A stretch of 64,000 nt of DNA, taken from the NCBI GenBank assembly GCA_001939145.1, contig LSRX01000820.1, forward strand, positions 132,607 to 196,606, in the 5' to 3' direction. This DNA is from Symbiodinium microadriaticum. Its lineage: Eukaryota; Sar; Dinophyceae; Suessiales; Symbiodiniaceae. The notes beneath the pieces were generated by a model. That model was not told where the DNA came from. It saw only the letters and a list, made by a program, of their open reading frames with translations, and did no database searches. Positions 1 through 9,549 of this stretch are shown here, piece after piece (within the stretch, counting starts at the first letter, position 1; the number at the start of each line of letters is the position of its first letter). The position numbers were made by a program, and so were the translations under genes.

Positions 1-1362
1 CCTCCTGCCCGTGGCCCGCCGAAGCTTCACCACTGTCACAGATTCATCGCATCTTGTTTCAAGACTTTCTGCCTGCAAAGCCCCATGACACCAGTGGAGT
101 GTGAGCCCTATGTGGTCCAAGCAGGCACTCCAATGGCACTCCAACAGATTGCCATGGCACGGTGGTCGCTTGATCCAGCGCTGCCGTGGCCTCCTTGGCA
201 AGGGAGCCGCGAGGAGAGTCGCATAACATGCATGATGCATCGAACCCTCTGTCATGTCTTACAGAGTGAGAATCGCGCCGCATCATCCAGGTCAACAGTT
301 TCCTGGATCGTCCTGAGGCGGAGGCTGGGCGGAGTGCCAGGATGATTGCAACATGACAGGAATAGCTCCACGCCGATCCACACTCAACCCCGGCGGTCCT
401 GAAGCTGGTTTCCAATGGCTGGAATTCGAATTCCTGCGCATGGGGAGTGGAGGGGCACAGGGGCACCCAGCACAAGAAAAAGAAGCAAAGGAGAAGCCTT
501 TGCCGCCTTTGCCTTGACCTCACCTGAGATCGCCTCCAAGTCTCCCCATCGCTTCGACATCTTCCACCCGGTCAGTCCAGCGCCTCTTTTCAGATCTTCT
601 AGCGGTTCCAGCTCTCCTGCCTGCATCTATAAAATCAGGGGGCCGGCCTGTTGCGCCGAACAAGGCCACGGCCCCCGCTGTACCTGGTACTGCGATTCGA
701 GTCGCTGCAGTCCACGTCTGCAAACAAGCAGCTCACCGAGTGAAGCCAGGATCGAGCCCAATCCCACTCCCAGGCCACTGATGGCACCTTTCACAGGCAG
801 GTTCGCTCAAGTACTAGTCGATGGGCGCTCCCTTTCACGGCAGAAGCAGCCGGGTCAGCATTTGGGACACGGCAGGGTGAATCTGTGCAGCATGACATTA
901 GTTTCAATCATTTTCCCTGTCGGCTCAAGTGACCAAAAGCCAGCAGGTCTGGGTGGCTTCTGGCTTCTCGAGGATCCTCAAACTTGGGAAGCTGCAGCCT
1001 ACAATATAAGGGCCTAAGGCACATCTGCGGGCTACAACACATGGTCACATTCGGGAGCACCAGATTCGCCTGCCCCTTTCTGTTTGTAGATTTGACAGCT
1101 GAGTCTCGCTACCGGATCTTCTGCAACAACATTGTCAAGCAGAGCCACGGATCGGGAAAGCTGACAAACATGAACAACACCTTCCAATGTCTGTAGGCAC
1201 TTCGGTGCAACATGTATCGTGCCGTCGTGCCATGTCTTTGTCTCTATCCCTGGTGGCCAGGTACACCAGGAGCACATGCACACCTGTATGGTCGGGCTTG
1301 CTTTCGTGCCTCCAACCAGCACGCCGGCTTGTGTTAAGCCTGCTTCTGACGTGGGCCATCCA
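1..1362. other. No recognised gene; weak coding-like segment
   Basis: I see no family I recognise here. On the minus strand, 384-723 holds two overlapping frames that read like protein: one is charged and then ends in a hydrophobic run (LLLFLVLGAPVPL), the other is Ala/Gly-rich. They could be short exons of a gene continuing from the 1.4-3.3 kb gene on the same strand, but no splice-consistent join was worked out. Confidence 0.3.
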
Positions 1363-3293
1363 TCAGTCACTAATCTTCTTCGCCGAGGCTGACAAGTATG
1401 CTAACTTGCTGGTGGCATCGTCAAGACATACGTGGGCGGTGGCTTCGACTCTAATTGATGAGCTGTGAGCCAGGCCGACCGCAGCGCCAACTGCCGCTGC
1501 CTGCGCCCCGACTGCTGCTGCCTGGCGAAGGACTGTCCGCAACAGACCCTGCATTGCGCCACTAGCTAAGACGATGGCGGCCGTAACCCAGCGGACCCTG
1601 CAAGTTCATTGAGCTCCCGGCACCTGTTGCCAATGCCGGTGCAACGATGGGCGCCTGATTCGTGGCAGCTGCAGCTCTAGATACCTTGCTCCCCTGGAAT
1701 GGCTAAAGTGTGCGTAACGCTAGGCCGCCAGCAGCAAGACCACCAGTGATGGCCAAGACAAGCCCACCGCCGGCCGCGGCCATGGCCACCTCAGACGACT
1801 GCGACAGCTTCACCGTAAAGCGCACGGGCTTTAAGGCTGCGATAGGACATGATTTGCTATGCGATGCATCGCGTGCCTGGCCTTGCTTTTCCTCCAATTG
1901 CCTCTCGCAGCTTTCTGCGCCTCGAGGATGCTTGAGGCCTGCAGAGCCAATGCTCTCAGCAACCGAAATGTAGCTCCGAAATGTGTGTGTGTGTGTGTGT
2001 TGCCTCCAAAGCCTCAAACAGAGCGCCACCAATCTCGGACTCCCAACCTGAACAAAACACATGAGGCCGTGCTTGTCCCGCCGTCTAGAAGCTTGCCAGA
2101 ACACCATCACCTTCGAGTACCGTGCCAGCTATCACCTGTTCGGGAATGCCGAAGTGGCCAAACCTGAGCTTTTCAAGTGCACTTTGCTTTGTCTCCTTCG
2201 GTTGGCACCAGCAGCTTTTTCTCCTGTCTGCAACCCAGGATCATCTCAATCATGGCAGCCTGAGATCGGCCCGGTGCACGCTCGCTTCAAGACTTCAATG
2301 CACCCTCGTTCTTCGCCAGAGACGGCAGGCGCAGACTTCGAGCGGAACTCGGATGCCGACCCTGCTCCGTGCATCGAAGGTTCCAGCTCCAGCCTTGCAC
2401 TCCACTTCACTAAACTTCACGACACTCCCAGCAGCTTCGACGAATTCGCCGAGTGGCCCCGAGCATCATCGCCAGGAGCTCCCGAGCCAGCAGCCAGGAC
2501 CGAGGCCTCAGGGACCAACTCAGTGTTTTTGTTGTAGCTGCTGGCTCAAGTGCGCTTCGACAGGTCCCCAACGGGCATGAACTCTCGTGAAGATCCCCAG
2601 CGGGGAACCCAACAACAACCAGGGAAACCAGTCTTCCGCTCATCCGCCAATCCACAGCGACACACGAAAAGCCAATGCTGTCTCTGCACAGCTGTGGCAG
2701 CTGCAGAGCTTTGCTGCCCTTGCTGAAGGCCTGCGTGGCAGGCACATTAAGCTGCAGTCCTCCACAGTCCTTGACCCATTTCCCAGCTGCCTACTTTCAC
2801 ATCTCGAAGCAGCAGTTAATTTAGCATGCAACTTCAATATCTCGCCTGGCGGCCTGCAGCAAACCTGTGTTCATTCGGTGTGCCTTTGGGTCTGGAGGCA
2901 GCTCACCGGAACCCTGCCCAGGCCAGATCAGGATCGAGCACTGTGAGTCGACCGGCCTGCCTTCAGCTCCTCCTCGCTGGAGGCTGACAGATGCTTCAAC
3001 ACCTGGCCCACTAGCTCACTAGCTTGCAGACAATCACCATGGAAATTATGGTGTCGAATCGCATCCGCAAATACGCGTGCGCCTAGCTGCACTATAGACT
3101 CTGAAATCACCGGCGCTAGCACCACTACGAGTAGCACGAAGGCACTCGTGCCTTCTCACGGCAACCTTCCCTGTAAAGGACCTGGTTCAGCACGGCTTGT
3201 CTCCTCTTTGGTGCAACGCCGCACAGGCTCTGAGAGCCCTGCTGCCACAGAAGCCTCATCCGGCGACTTGTCAGCGTAGGTCAGGCAGGCATC
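1363..3293 (-). CDS. Hypothetical multi-exon gene, Ala/Gly-rich hydrophobic C-terminal part
   Basis: I do not recognise this protein. Two minus-strand exons join in phase. Exon 3170-3293 follows an AG acceptor and reads DACLTYADKSPDEAS onward. Exon 2961-3100 reads ESIVQLGARVFADAIRHH and ends in an acidic SSEEELK run. The 69-bp intron between them (3101-3169) has a GA donor and an AG acceptor, and the second exon ends at a GC donor. Further down the same strand, 1703-1830 encodes an Ala/Gly-rich hydrophobic segment (VLAITGGLAAGGLAL), and 1363-1554 another (AAAVGAQAAAVGAAVG) followed by a more polar tail. These look like membrane or glycine-zipper helices. Exons between 1830 and 2960, and any exon above 3293 (a coding-like stretch lies at 3430-3560), were not resolved. 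Splitting into two genes is possible. Confidence 0.4.
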
Positions 3294-4434
3294 CTCTTAT
3301 CCAGGCGACTTTTCACTTCGCAGAGCAGTGATCTGACTTGCCTCGGGACACCACAAGCTGCCCTCCGAAAGCTTCCTTGCGGCGTCTTCTGCAGATGGGA
3401 CCAAGACCTCCACTCACAGCCACTCTGACCTCTTACAGTCATGGCGCCATGAGCCCCGCACCCGCCCAAAGAAGGGCAGCCTGGCACCGAGCCGTGCCAC
3501 GGCATCCTCCCCAACGATTCTTTGCCCATTTGTCTATGACAGCCGACATCATGTGACCGCTCTGCAACCATCTGGGAGCTCCATTTTGCTACTGGTAGAC
3601 GGAAAGGGCACGCAAGCCCTTCGGCAAGCTCGTGTCCCCGCCGTGCTGCCTCAGAACATTAAACTGGCTCTCGGGTCTGCACCTGGGCCACAAATTGTCA
3701 GCCATTCACGCATGCTCGCATTGCCCTTCATCGCAATGCCGTGTTTCTGAGAGTCTGAGAAGCTGCTGAAGATAGCTATGTGGCACCTTGGACTTGCTTT
3801 TCCTTCAAATTCAACTGGCCTGGCAATTGTCGTTCAATTTCTCAGGACAGCCCTGGCCGGTCCTCGCCACCGACAGGCCAACAGCGGTCGGCGGCCCAAC
3901 CCACGGTAGCAGACGCCTAGCAAGTCACTTCTAACATCCACGAGCGCATGGAAACTGCTGCCATGAGCTGGCGCCATGCCTAGTCGCCTAGTGCATGTGC
4001 GACTTCACATGCTCAGAATCCCCAGCAGCAAAACAGCGGCAAAAGATGCTGAACCGAGCTTGTCCTCCCTCCCAGCAGGCTCCTCGTCTGCGCTCTGGCT
4101 GGCAAGTGCAAGCCGGACCTGAGCAAACAAGCCGAAAGCTCGCTACTCATGAACTCAAACTCGACCGAACTTGCCTCGACTGAAGGCCCGCAGTACCCGT
4201 GACTTGTGCAATAATCATTAGCGTATCTTCTTTCGACGCGTGAACACCACAGCAGCCGCCAACCTTCGATGCTCTTGAAACAGAACATTCCGGCAACGCT
4301 ACCCGCAAGTTGCTCCGGGCAGCGTTAAAATCACAAAACTTGGGAGAAATGAAAACAGATCAAGAGACAACGTGGCATAACATGTTAGCTGGCTGGGGGC
4401 TATGCTCCGCCGTCAGTTCACAAGTTCTGAATGC
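3294..4434. other. Spacer between two minus-strand genes
   Basis: Apart from a coding-like minus-strand stretch near 3430-3560 (GEDAVARLGARLPFFG), which may be an upstream exon of the preceding gene, I see nothing definable. There is no RNA gene, long repeat or clear promoter motif. Confidence 0.3.
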
Positions 4435-7400
4435 TCACTTCTGCAGGACCATCTCGTTGAAACGCTGCACCTCCTGAAGACAAGCGATTTTTTTGGCATC
4501 TTCCTGTGGAGGCGATTCAGACTGCACGCAAGACTGCGACATGACGTGTATGCCGAAGGCCATCGGGGTCAAGTAAAGACACATCCTGAGCTGATCCAAT
4601 GGCCAAAGCCGTCCGCTGGTCCACTGCAGTGATCTTCATGTCCTGGCGGAATTGGCTCGGGCTTAGGTATGTGGCGCGCGACTTGACAGCGATGGCTAAG
4701 CATCAGCTCGGAATCATGAATCTACTGTACCAGGAATGCACGACCTCAAAACAACCATAATCGTGACTCTGTCTGATGCCGGCTGATGAAGCTGGTCCAG
4801 CACACTATTGCCGCTGACGCCATCAGAGGTCTTGCCGCCTCATGCAATCACGCGCCGTCTCGTGCGATTCACTTTGATGGACCGAAGTTCACACTGCCGC
4901 AACTGCAACCCAAACGAACATGAAACGCTACGCCTGACAAACTCACGTATGACTTCTGAGTTGATGGCAGGCCCAAGAGGATTGGATTCTTCGACTCTAG
5001 TCTCTAGCATTCTCTAGCTCACTTCTTCGACTCACAACTCGGGAGAACTTCGCCAGTTACATCGAAGGTACCGGGCTGTCCCCGATCAGACACACGACTG
5101 AAGCGTGCCACTTACGCTGGCTGCAGGCCCTTTGGCCTGACATCTCCACGAGTCGGCCGAAGGGAGCCGCCTGCGCAAAAGACGCCAACAACGGATGTGA
5201 CAGTCGGTGTAGCATGTATCAGTCATGTATCCGTCAAATTGCAAGAGGGCATGGCATGCGGTACTGAGGGGTGTCTTGCCAGCACTCGCCTCAAAGGCCA
5301 AGCGCAGCTTCGCTGGGGACGCCTCGACAGCGGCAAGGACTCTAGCGAAGACCCAGGCTTTTCGTTGACCTCTTGACACTGGCGGGTTAATGGACGTACC
5401 GTCGTGGCTATCCTGAGGGGCTTTGGCAAGACCAGCCTTGGAGGTTGGGTTGGTGAACACACCCTGGCCCTTGGTAAACTGCTGGCACACGTCGGGCACC
5501 AGACCTTGCGACTGACATCTGCTTTGTCTGCAGCTTCCTTCGAAAGCCCCGGGCGCACGCATGAACTGCGTCCAAGGAACCACCAGTGTAGCGCAATGTG
5601 AACTTGTTGGTCATGTAGTGATTGATCAAGTTGTTGTATCCGTCAACCTCCTGAGCCGCACGCATGTTTGCGGGAGCAAAGATCTTGCACTCGGGTTTGA
5701 TCTGGATCTTGTCGCGGGAGCAGATCCACTTGTTGCCGTCTCCCAGGGTGAACTCGTAAACACCATCATCCAGCGTGATGAAAACCTCTGTCCAAGACTC
5801 TTACTCTACTGTGCGGACAGCTGGAAGTGCTGATTCGGGCCCGAGAGGCAGTTGTTCGTGGACCGTAAAGGGCCACGAGGCTCATCACCTGCACACGCCC
5901 GCACATGTTAACATTTCTCAGTCTCGGATTTGCTAGATCTCCAATAGAGTCTTGCCATTGATGCTCGTCCCAGCCGAAAAAATTGATGTCTGTGTTCGGT
6001 GCGAATCCAACACAACCCTTTCACGCCAACCACTTCTCTTGACTCAGTTCTCAGTTGTAATGTATTGCATTCATGATCTCTTATGTTTGGGGTGCCTGGT
6101 CGCGGCCGGTAGCTCCAATGAGGCCAGTTGACTTGTCCCAAACCCCAACAATCGTGCCGACGGCCCAGTTGTTATCCTCAGCTGCGATGCAACCGAGGAC
6201 CGAGCAGGTTCACGAGTTGAAACAAACTTCTGTCCGAAGCCAAGGTTCTACAATAGAGCTTCCATCCAATGGATCCCAGCACAGAACGTACTGACCGTCA
6301 CCATTGGTCTGCACGATCTCTGGCTCCTCCTCAGAGGAGGCCTCATAGACGTACTTGGAAGACCTGACAGCATGCAGTCGGAGCCTTACTGCAGCCCATC
6401 GGGGCCCATCGTGCGGCTCTCGCTCGCGAAAATAGACAGCCCAGATGCTTCGCCAGATCCCAGAGCAGGTTGTCTGCGATGACATCTACGGTTAGCTGCC
6501 GGTCACCGAAAGCATTGGATGCATCGTTGACGGTGACCAGGTTCACCCGCAAGGCCTAGCGAACGGGCATGAGACTGAGGGCGAACCAGCAGAAATCCGA
6601 CGCTTGCACTGTACTCTTGTCTTGTGCATGCTTGTGTAAAACGCAGCAACTTTGTGAACAGCAGCTCTTTGAGCCCATCTACAGGGATCTACGACTCTGA
6701 ATGAAGGAACGACCGAGAAACATCGAGAGACAGCTTCACTTGCAGACTCCATCAGCCATCTGCACATGCCCAGAGTCACAGAGTACCATGAACCGATTTC
6801 GTTGTTTATGGAGATCGGTCACCGTTGTAAGCGTAGGGGATGCCATGCCTCAGTGATCTTCACGCACGCATCCAGCAGCTCGTTCACCATACCCTTCAGT
6901 TTCTCGTCCTTCAGCTTGTCGGCAAGCACCTCGGTGACTCGAGGAAGCAATTCCGCCCACTCAAAGTGGGGCAAAAGGAGTTGTTTTTGTTCATCGTGGT
7001 TCTGTCAAGACTGCCACTGACTTGCATGCGAGGTCGGGACTTCCTCCAGGGTGTCGTACTTGTCCTTTGCCACGGCATCGGTGTAGAAGGACGTGTGCGA
7101 AGCCTTCGGATCGAAGTGCTTGCTTGGGCAGCCGAGACCCTCCGCTTGAGCTAAGCGCATGGCACCGTAGGCTTCATCGGCGCGACGCTGCTGCCGCGTG
7201 CACCGACGACCTGCGGCCGCAAGCCTGTCCACTGAGTCCACTGTCAAAGTTCACGTGCTGAGGGACGTCTTCAAACTAATGCTACTAATTCTGTAGAACT
7301 GAGGCAGCGGCCCAGCAGTGGCCACCAGCGCAGCAGTAGGCCCAGCCACACCCGACTTTGTGTTTCTGGTCTCTGTTCCGGTGCCAGGGAGAGCAGCGCG

Positions 7401-7555
7401 GGGTGCGGCTTGAGGACTGCCTGCGTCACACTGCTTTTCAAGCCACATGGGCGCACGGCGCAATCTTCGCTACGACAGCAAAAGCCTCCAGGTGCGATGA
7501 AGGTCAGTGGGCTTGCGAGCACCGCGGCCCCAATCATTGCTTTAGTCCGGGACAT
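4435..7555 (-). CDS. Sedoheptulose-1,7-bisphosphatase, plastid, 13+ exons
   Basis: SBPase hydrolyses sedoheptulose-1,7-bisphosphate in the Calvin cycle. Exons (minus strand): 7044-about 7150, 6849-6959, 6449-6555, 6249-6363, 6096-6176, 5850-5888, 5581-5785, 5437-5504, 5290-5322, 5137-5170, 4798-4838, 4586-4642 and 4435-4473 (TGA). All phases agree. Landmarks in order: NAFGDRQLTVDVIADNLL; metal-binding WDPLDGSSIV (6249-6363); NNWAVGTIVGVWD; LVALYGPRTT; TLRYTGG; VPDVCQQFTKGQGVFTN; APFGRLVE; GGKTSDG; KITAVDQRTALAIGS; QRFNEMVLQK at the end. SIVD, GVW and YGPRTT favour SBPase over FBPase. Donors are 7 GC, 4 GA and 1 GT; 11 of 12 acceptors are AG followed by G. The ATG at 7555 opens a hydrophobic stretch (MIGAAVLASPLTFIAPGG) and then an S/K/R-containing segment, as expected for a signal plus transit leader. 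How this joins the 7044 exon is unresolved. Confidence 0.9.
6177..6248 (-). other. GA-AG intron of the SBPase gene
   Basis: This 72-bp intron interrupts the metal-site region: the exon ends ATTGTA, the intron starts GAACC and ends GCTGAG, and the next exon starts GATAAC. Removing it joins SIV to DNNW in frame, matching the SIVD-N pattern of SBPases. It is the clearest example of a GA donor in the window. Without splicing the frame reads through to a stop at the intron's far end. Confidence 0.8.
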
Positions 7556-8292
7556 CGCTACCGCTGAATGGAGGAACTACAAACGCGTCTTTCTTTCTTT
7601 CTTCGAGCCCGCCGCCGAAGAAAGGAAGGGTCGATGTGGCAACATGGGCGAAACGGCAAGGCATTGCTAACTGAGCTGCAGGCAGAAGAGCAGAGCTCTG
7701 CAAGGTCAGGCCATCTTGACCTCTTGCTTTGCAGATGTTTGCAATCGGGCTGCGCTGGGGGGCCCTATTGAGTCATTGAAGCCAATGCACGGAGTGGTCG
7801 AGCTTCCTCAGCTACTTCAGGACTTCACGTGCTCAGAGCCCCACTTCGGAGCCTGCACAAGAACGAGCAAGGCATCGATTGACGCGACAATCAAAGCGCT
7901 CCAGTTAGCAAATGAGCGAAGATACAAGAGCCTTTTGGTTCAGGCAGCGACGCCGGGGTCTAGAAACCAGGGTCTGTCAAGCTTGTGCGAAAATCTTCAG
8001 CCCGGCGCACCGTGTAGTAGGAACATGAAGGAACAATGGCAAGCACGCAAGCTGCTCAATCAATGGGGGCATAAGAACTTAAACGGAGCATCGTACGGCA
8101 AATTGTATACTCTTCGCAGCTGCGGCCGGAGAGCCCTATCACGCCTTGATTTCACCAAGAGGACAGACCGGATGTCACAGAGAAAACTTGTTGGCTCGCA
8201 GCTCCTCCCAGACACTGCCCATCGTTTATCCAAGGCAGTGTTTGAGACCATGTGAGCTCTGATGAGACTCTGATGTGCGCTCTATCCGCCTA
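7556..8292. other. Intergenic spacer with one plus-strand open frame
   Basis: This lies between the SBPase leader and the 3' end of the GS-HQR gene, both on the minus strand. It holds a 179-codon plus-strand frame (7716-8255) with no motif I recognise. Its direction is opposite to every recognised gene here and it may be chance. The promoter of SBPase should lie just above 7555, but dinoflagellate promoters have no motif I could call. Confidence 0.3.
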
Positions 8293-9549
8293 TCACTTTT
8301 GGCTTGGTGATATAAGCTCCATGACCTTCGCCCAACATGAGACTTCAACAGCCTTTCCGCCCTTTCCCCGATTGTGCGGTCCGGCCAAGTCCATATCACG
8401 CCCCTTTGGGATGATCGCAAACTTGTTCAAGTCCGGGTGCGAGGTGAAATAATGCATCTTGATGTGTCTCATGTTGATGGCCTTGGACATACTTCCGAAT
8501 TGGTAGATGTCCCTGATGTAGTTGAAGAGGTTGGGGTAGTTCATCTCAATCGTGCCCACGTTGGTCTTGAAATACACAACGTACACTGGGTCGAATCGCA
8601 CGAGGGTCATGAAGAGTCTTAGGTCCATGTACGTGAAGGTGTCACCACAGACATAGCGCTGCTTCGCCAAGAGGTTCTCTGCCTTATCGAGGGCTGCGGC
8701 CAAATCCTTCACAGCCATGTCGTAAGCTTCCTGGGTTTTGGCAAAGCCACATCTATAGACACCGTTGTTTATGTTGGGATAGATCCATGCATTTGCTTCT
8801 TCAGCCACTTTGGCAAGGTGTGCTGGAAACAAATCCAATTCCGGATTCTTGGCAAACTTGTTGAACTTTGTGTTGAACATCTTCAGGATATCCATCGACT
8901 CGTTGTTCACGATTGTGCCTTCTTTCTTATCCCAAAGCACAGGTGTGCTGTACTTGCCAGCCTTGTCGTTTGACTTCTCATACAAGTCTCTGACGAACTT
9001 GCAATTGTTCACGACGTCAGCAACGAGCGCATCATCGCACTCAAATTTGCCAAATCCCAGTGAATTTGCAAGAGGTGGATCCCCAGGGTTTCGAAACGCC
9101 CAGCCACAGTGCATGTCGTTAGGGTTCGCTGGCCGAGATCTTTGCCAGGTCGGGTGGACCACGCTGAAACCAATGACATGCTCAAGGCCTTTCAGGTAAA
9201 GCGCCGCCAGAGTTCCGTCTGCCCATGGGCATGCAAGAGCCACCTCGCAACAAGGGAGAACAAATGTCGATATTCGTGGCCCCCTTCGCAACATGTCTAA
9301 CCGCGGCCAAGCTGCATAGAGGTGGTACCGGCCCCATGCCGGTTCGAAGCGACCGCCTTCCTCAATCACATTTCGGTATGTGGCATCGGTCCTGCTGCAC
9401 GGACAGGGCTTTCGTATGCTGTCGCCAAGTGAAGCTGAAGGCCGTCCTCTTGAAGCTGCCCTTTGCATCCACCTCGTCCAGCGCGGTCCTGCAGCCAGCT
9501 GAGCAGTGTAAGAGCCGAGGCCATGCAAAGAGCGTTGTCTTTGCCACAT
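8293..9549 (-). CDS. Glutathionyl-hydroquinone reductase (Xi-class GST)
   Basis: GS-HQRs (yeast ECM4, bacterial YqjG family) reduce glutathionyl-hydroquinones to hydroquinones using a catalytic cysteine. Visible in order: an N-terminal segment LDEVDAKGSFKR, then TYRNVIEEGGRF, GRYHLY, the active-site ACPWADG, LKGLEHVIGFSVVHPTW, PVLWDKKEGTIVNNES, and the all-helical C-terminal domain with YVCGDTFTYMDLRLFMTLVR and HYFTSHPDLNKFAIIPKG. Exons: 8293-9243, 9316-9391 and 9447-upstream. The intron 9244-9315 is 72 bp, GC-AG and a multiple of three, so unspliced DNA stays open and inserts 24 foreign residues before the active site. The intron 9392-9446 is 55 bp, GA-AG and shifts frame. The start is unresolved: the ATG at 9549 is out of frame with LDEV unless another small intron is removed. 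Confidence 0.9.
   Translation of the reverse strand: MWQRQRSLHGLGSYTAQLAAGPRWTRWMQRAASRGRPSASLGDSIRKPCPCSRTDATYRNVIEEGGRFEPAWGRYHLYAAWPRLDMLRRGPRISTFVLPCCEVALACPWADGTLAALYLKGLEHVIGFSVVHPTWQRSRPANPNDMHCGWAFRNPGDPPLANSLGFGKFECDDALVADVVNNCKFVRDLYEKSNDKAGKYSTPVLWDKKEGTIVNNESMDILKMFNTKFNKFAKNPELDLFPAHLAKVAEEANAWIYPNINNGVYRCGFAKTQEAYDMAVKDLAAALDKAENLLAKQRYVCGDTFTYMDLRLFMTLVRFDPVYVVYFKTNVGTIEMNYPNLFNYIRDIYQFGSMSKAINMRHIKMHYFTSHPDLNKFAIIPKGRDMDLAGPHNRGKGGKAVEVSCWAKVMELISPSQK

Noticed and set aside
2538..2548. GGCTCAAG, the 3' end of the spliced leader (also near 910)
   Set aside because: An 8-base match is expected by chance in 64 kb and the preceding leader bases do not match.
4435..5322. SBPase as a truncated pseudogene lacking its C-terminus
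   Set aside because: Tiny exons at 5137-5170, 4798-4838, 4586-4642 and 4435-4473 supply the missing part in phase down to a stop.
4435..7044. Fructose-1,6-bisphosphatase as the identity of this gene
   Set aside because: The DPLDGSS motif is shared, but SIVD-N, VGVW, YGPRTT and KGQGVFTN fit the SBPase pattern.
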